Source of the DNA: JAUUZQ01 sp964538375
Lineage (GTDB): Bacteria; Bacteroidota; Bacteroidia; Bacteroidales; GCA-2748055
Assembly: GCA_964538375.1 (NCBI GenBank)
Contig: CAZIFQ010000002.1
Location: 186,001 to 250,000 of the forward strand
Length of the DNA: 64,000 bases
Reading direction: 5' to 3'
Part shown: positions 60,074-64,000 of the stretch, in pieces
Layout: each line of letters opens with the position of its first letter
How positions within the stretch are numbered: position 1 is the stretch's first letter
The notes under the pieces: generated by a model
Databases searched by the model: none
What the model saw: only the letters and a program-made list of their open reading frames with translations
What the model was told of the DNA's origin: nothing
Program-made: the position numbers and the translations under genes

Positions 60074-60652
60074 TCAGACATGTGCCGAATAATGATTTGC
60101 ATCAACCAGCTCACGGTATTTAAATACTACTTTCTTATAATCCTCCCAGGTAGGTCTTTTTAAGTTGGGGTCACGAAGCAGGGCTGATGGATGGAAGACA
60201 GGCATTACCAGGCGATCATTCCAGTCCATCCATGTACCGCGGAGTTTTGTGATTTTCATGCTAGGGTCATTGAACAAACGTTTTAAAGCTGTTGCTCCTA
60301 ATGGAATAATGATTTTGGGATCCACCAGCTCAATTTGTCTAAGCAGGAAGGGAAAGCAGGCTTTGACTTCTTCTTCGGTAGGCACCCGGTTAGCCGGTGG
60401 CCTGCATTTTACAATATTGCTGATAAAAATATGTTCTTCCCTTGTAAAACCGCAGGCAGCGAAAATTTTATCGAGCAGCTGGCCCGATTTGCCTACGAAA
60501 GGCCTGCCTATACGGTCTTCATCGGCACCGGGGGCTTCGCCAATGACCATTATTTCAGCCGAAAAATTACCTTCTCCCCAGATAGCATTTTTTCTTGTTT
60601 GGTGTAATTTACATGCTGTACAGTTTAGTATTTCTTCTTTAAGTGCGTCCAT
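60074..60652 (-). CDS. Uracil-DNA glycosylase, family 4 (Fe-S type)
   Basis: A 192-residue enzyme that removes uracil from DNA. The N-terminal Cys pair CTACKLHQTR and later CRPPANRVPTEEEVKACFPFL give the four-Cys iron-sulfur site of family 4. The catalytic blocks are GEAPGADEDRIGRPFVG and HPSALLRDP. The length is normal. It lies between the MBOAT gene and a radical SAM gene, all on the same strand. The start at 60652 follows a gap of 34 bases. Confidence 0.94.
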   Translation of the reverse strand: MDALKEEILNCTACKLHQTRKNAIWGEGNFSAEIMVIGEAPGADEDRIGRPFVGKSGQLLDKIFAACGFTREEHIFISNIVKCRPPANRVPTEEEVKACFPFLLRQIELVDPKIIIPLGATALKRLFNDPSMKITKLRGTWMDWNDRLVMPVFHPSALLRDPNLKRPTWEDYKKVVFKYRELVDANHYSAHV

Positions 60653-60686
60653 TATTCAGGTTGTGTTTTACCTTATTGTGAAAAAT

Positions 60687-61625
60687 TTATTTATCCTTCT
60701 CCTGGTAAAAAATGCCTCTTTCCTGTCTCACTGTTTCAATTTTTCCATCTGCTTCCAGAACGTCAAGGTATTTATTGATTTCATTGATATGCAGTCCCAA
60801 TATTTTAGCTAGGTCATCCAGCGTACAAGGCCTTCTTGCAATGGTTTCTATAATAGCTGTTTCTGTGTCTTCCCTGTAGGATTGTATATTTTTTCTTTGC
60901 GGGGATGCTGCAATTATTTGAACGTTTCCCAGGTTCCAAAAATCGACCACTCGCTGTAACTCTGTTCTCGTCGCACCCCTTAAATCTGGTACTGTTCCCG
61001 GCCTGTCTAAGGTGTTTAACTGAACTGAATCGGGTTGTATCTTCAAGATTGCTTCTTTGAGTGCTTTGAGTTCGTTTTCGCTATCGTTATAGCCTGGTAA
61101 AATGAATATTTCCAGCCAGATTTCACCTTTAAATACTTTACTAAAATCAATTAATCCCTGGATATATGTATCAATGTTTAAATCTTTTGACGGACGGTTT
61201 ATTTTTCTAAAAACATCTTCAGTTGCAGCATCCAGGGAAGGAAGAAGAACATCGACATTTAATATTTCTTCTCTGAGCTTTTCATCAAAAAGCAGGGTCC
61301 CATTTGTTAAGAGGGCAACAGGAATTCCGGGTTTACTTTCTTTGATAAAATGAAGAACCTCGCCAATGTGCGAATTTAATGTTGGTTCTCCTGATCCGGA
61401 GAAAGTAATATAATCGGGGTCGGGATTATGCTGAAAATATATCCTTATTTCTTCTTTTATCTTATCTAATTTTATGTACTCTTTTCGGTCGAGTGTTAAT
61501 TTTGTTGTCTCGCCAACTTCGCAATAAACACAGTCGAGTGAACACACTTTTTTGGGAACCAGGTCAACGCCCAGTGACATCCCTAATCTTCTTGATGGAA
61601 CAGGTCCAAATAAATATTTATACAT
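60687..61625 (-). CDS. Radical SAM protein with C-terminal winged helix
   Basis: A 312-residue protein. CSLDCVYC near residues 28-35 is the CxxxCxxC 4Fe-4S site, preceded by PVPSRRLGMSLGVDLVP; the sequence FSGSGEPTLN contains the SAM-binding GGE-like block. From about residue 240 a winged-helix part follows (AIIETIARRPCTLDDLAKIL). This architecture is found in uncharacterised radical SAM proteins of bacteria and archaea. The product is unknown. The adjacent CGGC protein gene on the same strand may act with it. Confidence 0.9.
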   Translation of the reverse strand: MYKYLFGPVPSRRLGMSLGVDLVPKKVCSLDCVYCEVGETTKLTLDRKEYIKLDKIKEEIRIYFQHNPDPDYITFSGSGEPTLNSHIGEVLHFIKESKPGIPVALLTNGTLLFDEKLREEILNVDVLLPSLDAATEDVFRKINRPSKDLNIDTYIQGLIDFSKVFKGEIWLEIFILPGYNDSENELKALKEAILKIQPDSVQLNTLDRPGTVPDLRGATRTELQRVVDFWNLGNVQIIAASPQRKNIQSYREDTETAIIETIARRPCTLDDLAKILGLHINEINKYLDVLEADGKIETVRQERGIFYQEKDK

Positions 61626-61642
61626 TCTTCTTCTCCTTGTGC

Positions 61643-62080
61643 TTAATTATATTCTTTTCTCAAAGCTTCATTAACCATTGTTGGTTGAATTAGTTCCTTC
61701 CATTCTGGACTATTCCATGTTTCAAGCATGCTATGTGTAGTTAAATATTTTTCCGGAATAGGATGGGTGCCAACAACAACTTTCACTTTGTATTTTTCTT
61801 CTATAAATTTCTTAAAATGCGAAATATAAGGGTATGGGGGATAGCCGACAATAAATCCTGTTGCAAAATGAATGGCCTCAGCCCCGTTTTTTATCATTTC
61901 TTCCGGGGTATATTCAATATTTCCTCCCGGACACCCGCCGCAGCTCGTGTATCCGACTATCTCCAATACTTCGTTTTTATCATAAATATCAAAAGCACCC
62001 TCCCTGTTTTGTGCTGCTCTGAAACATTTTCCGCCTGCGCAGTTTTTATACCGGTCACAGATTATTATTCCTATTTTCAT
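61643..62080 (-). CDS. CGGC-domain protein
   Basis: A 145-residue protein with the CGGC motif in YTSCGGCPGGNIEY near residues 46-58 and a second Cys cluster at the start (CDRYKNCAGGKCFRA). These residues are typical of the CGGC domain, predicted to bind metal or an iron-sulfur cluster. It ends with GTHPIPEKYL and a helical tail. It precedes the radical SAM gene by 17 bases on the same strand, so they are probably co-transcribed. Function unknown. Confidence 0.9.
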   Translation of the reverse strand: MKIGIIICDRYKNCAGGKCFRAAQNREGAFDIYDKNEVLEIVGYTSCGGCPGGNIEYTPEEMIKNGAEAIHFATGFIVGYPPYPYISHFKKFIEEKYKVKVVVGTHPIPEKYLTTHSMLETWNSPEWKELIQPTMVNEALRKEYN

Positions 62081-62237
62081 CTTAGTAGTTTGTTATATTT
62101 TGTTTTGAATAACGATTGACAGCAGAGATATACTGGCTATAGCTGGAGTTTGGTTCGATGTTATTCGCTACGAAGATAATGTATTTTTGCTTTGTGTCAG
62201 AGTTACCTCAGCTTAGTTCGTTTTTTTGAAGTCGGAA

Positions 62238-64000
62238 TTAGATACCCTTCTTGTATTGAATGTTATTTGTTGGATGAATATTTTGTTTGAGTTGCTGTGC
62301 TGAATCAGATTTTCCGCATAGATGATTTTTAAAAAGCTCAATTACTCCAGGTTTATCCAACTCAATTTTGGTTTCAGTTTCTATATCCCTTAAATCAATC
62401 AAGAAACTGGAATAAAGATTAGCGATGTCTTTAACAATATCAGTGTTCAGTAAATTAGTGGAATTATAAACAGTATGATAGTTCCCTTTTGTTTTCTCAA
62501 TAATATAAGTATCCTTTTTTAGATTTGTAATTGTTGAAGACTTCTCGCATTGTTGAATGCAGCTATCGTCTATTTTATTTTTTTCACACCCACTTACCTG
62601 GTGAAACAAACATTGCCTGCTTGTCATAAGTATAATAGGATGGTAGATACTAAAATATAATTGAAAATTATCTGGCTTTTTGATGGCCTTCATCTGTTGC
62701 TTACTAATTTCATTCGAAATAAATGAGCCAATGCAATTAAAATTTTCTTTTAAACTTATTAAGCTATAAGAATTAGTAATGTTGAGGAAAGGGCCAGCAA
62801 TCCAGGGGATCCCTTTTTTATAGCATTCAAAAGCTATTCCTGTATTGTTCGTTACTATACATTCGGGTTGCAGTTGTTCAAGAAATTTGACAGCAGCGAT
62901 ATAGTCATCGCCTATTAAAACGGAAGGAAACCAGGGGAGCAGATTTTTATTTTTTTTAAAAAGGTCGATATACCCGACACTTTTATTATTAAAACTATTC
63001 GGAAGCTGAAAATAAACATTTACAGAGGTATCGTTACACATATCAACATCCTTCTGTGAAGATATTAATACGGAAAGATCAGGCTTATTGGCCAGGGTGT
63101 TGTATCTTTTTAAAACGGGTATATTAAGCGGCGCAAGTAAAGTTCTTGAACCATTCAAAATGAATAATATTTTTTTCTTGACTGAGGTGAGCTCTTTAAA
63201 AGGTAGGTAAAGTTCACTGTCCAGGGTAAACTCTGTGTGTATGATGTAAAATTCCGTATCGTTTATTGCTTGCAGTCTTTTAAGTATCATCTTATGATTG
63301 ATGGCCTCTGTGCCGAAATCAACCAGGTTAACTTCTGAGAGCACATCAAATGATGTGCCTGGTGTTTTTACAGATACTTTTAATGGTGCACCACATTCTC
63401 CGGAAATGCTTATTATTAAAGGAATTTTTTCAATATTAAATTGATCTATTTCATTTTTTATATTAGATCTTAGTTTTTCTTTTTTCTCATAAAGTTCAGT
63501 TTGACCCTTTATCAGATCATCATTCGATGAATAATCATTAATCTCAGAAAGGTACTTGCTTGAATGACTCATAGGATTATCAATAAACATGTCTTTATTA
63601 ATATCTCCCCTTAAAAAGGCATTTGAGAAATCGCGGTTAAATACTTTGTATAGATCACTATTGTCAGTTAAAAGACGGTTTTCCCCAAAAAAACTATTCA
63701 TTTGATTTTTCCACGTTTTTACCACCGTATAAACGTATTCGAACTCCTTAATCCTACCTTCAATTTTTAGAGAGTTAACTCCGGCATCATATAATTCTTT
63801 CAAATCCATATATGCAGAATTATCTTTAAGATTTAGAGGGTAGTCCTTACCGGCAGGAGTCCTTACATAACGGTCTCTGCATGGTTGACTACATCTGCCC
63901 CGATTCCCAGAATTTCCTCCATGAACAGAACTCATATAACAGATGCCTGAAAAGGAGATACAATACGAACCGTGAACAAATACTTCGCTTAAGACATTTT
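62238..64000 (-). CDS. U32-family peptidase/tRNA hydroxylation-type protein, 5'-truncated by window edge
   Basis: The frame stays open from the stop at 62238 to the right edge, so the visible 587 codons are the C-terminal part. At the edge it reads LSEVFVHGSYCISFSGICYM, then SSVHGGNSGNRGRCSQPCR, the diagnostic U32 motif; later GVNSLKIEGRIKEFEYV is the second block of the domain. Members include collagenase-like YhbU/PrtC and the tRNA U34 hydroxylation protein TrhP. The C-terminal 400 residues hold further conserved-Cys stretches (SRQCLFHQVSGCEK, CIQQCEKS). An ATG at 63935 is internal and not the start. Confidence 0.92.
   Translation of the reverse strand, partial: NVLSEVFVHGSYCISFSGICYMSSVHGGNSGNRGRCSQPCRDRYVRTPAGKDYPLNLKDNSAYMDLKELYDAGVNSLKIEGRIKEFEYVYTVVKTWKNQMNSFFGENRLLTDNSDLYKVFNRDFSNAFLRGDINKDMFIDNPMSHSSKYLSEINDYSSNDDLIKGQTELYEKKEKLRSNIKNEIDQFNIEKIPLIISISGECGAPLKVSVKTPGTSFDVLSEVNLVDFGTEAINHKMILKRLQAINDTEFYIIHTEFTLDSELYLPFKELTSVKKKILFILNGSRTLLAPLNIPVLKRYNTLANKPDLSVLISSQKDVDMCNDTSVNVYFQLPNSFNNKSVGYIDLFKKNKNLLPWFPSVLIGDDYIAAVKFLEQLQPECIVTNNTGIAFECYKKGIPWIAGPFLNITNSYSLISLKENFNCIGSFISNEISKQQMKAIKKPDNFQLYFSIYHPIILMTSRQCLFHQVSGCEKNKIDDSCIQQCEKSSTITNLKKDTYIIEKTKGNYHTVYNSTNLLNTDIVKDIANLYSSFLIDLRDIETETKIELDKPGVIELFKNHLCGKSDSAQQLKQNIHPTNNIQYKKGI

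Noticed and set aside
1..64000. tRNA, rRNA, CRISPR or transposase genes
   Set aside because: None recognised on either strand; repeats found are tandem arrays or palindromes without spacers of CRISPR type.

Overview
The window is a chromosomal segment of a Bacteroidota bacterium, most likely a gliding or environmental Cytophagales-like or Marinilabiliales-like lineage; the genus cannot be told. Signs of this are type IX secretion C-terminal sorting domains, a FecI-like sigma factor with a FecR anti-sigma factor and STN/carboxypeptidase-regulatory proteins, a DUF5777 barrel, -7 boxes of the form TAnnTTTG, and low to moderate GC with lipoproteins and SPI signal peptides ending in AQ. Gene density is normal, there are no rRNA or tRNA genes, no CRISPR and no intact insertion sequence. 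The genes at both edges are cut: an acyl-CoA carboxylase subunit on the left and a U32 peptidase-family protein on the right.

Layout. 1-3.1 kb: carboxyltransferase and a 5'-nucleotidase lipoprotein. 3.4-7.7 kb: a respiratory island with a tetraheme c554-like cytochrome, an OB-fold lipoprotein, a di-heme b-type membrane cytochrome, a seven-heme cytochrome with a membrane anchor, a beta-barrel protein and a monoheme lipoprotein. 8.3-12.2 kb: a 1308-residue usher-like outer-membrane protein that ends in three SPOR domains and an acidic repeat. 12.3-24.3 kb: housekeeping genes (ssb, gcvP, a glyoxalase-II-like hydrolase, pcm, a polyprenyl sugar transferase, an M3 peptidase, thioredoxin, a Crp/Fnr regulator, an orphan E2 acyltransferase domain) mixed with gene fragments. 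24.6-29.1 kb: ECF sigma/FecR locus flanked by two related carboxypeptidase-regulatory proteins instead of a TonB receptor. 29.2-34.6 kb: SDR oxidoreductase, an enlarged LspA-like protein, a lone trpG with a tryptophan attenuator, a barrel/lipoprotein pair, and ddl. 34.7-38.5 kb: rluD-type synthase, a T9SS cargo protein and a three-PASTA protein. 38.5-45 kb: FAD oxidoreductase, esterase, rpmH, a decayed GH26 mannanase, rsmG, an ECF sigma factor and a glycosyltransferase. 44.8-53.4 kb: tgt-lptF, acyl-CoA carboxylase beta plus biotin carrier, ispE, a hybrid histidine kinase, dnaB. 53.4-57.4 kb: a YjjG-type phosphatase, a small secreted protein with WMT repeats, then an arsenic-type operon (arsR, two thiol-redox proteins, a permease) whose distal arsC and acr3 have collapsed into one short chimeric remnant. 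57.6-64 kb: an SGNH/MBOAT O-acylation pair, uracil-DNA glycosylase, radical SAM protein, CGGC protein and the truncated U32 protein.

The most distinctive items are the tryptophan attenuator (17-residue leader with three consecutive Trp codons, pause hairpin and terminator) in front of a solitary trpG; the usher-SPOR fusion; the twelve-heme cytochrome island; the sigma/FecR locus without a receptor; and the arsC-acr3 deletion remnant next to candidate ArsR operators. All assignments are from reading the sequence; no database search was run.
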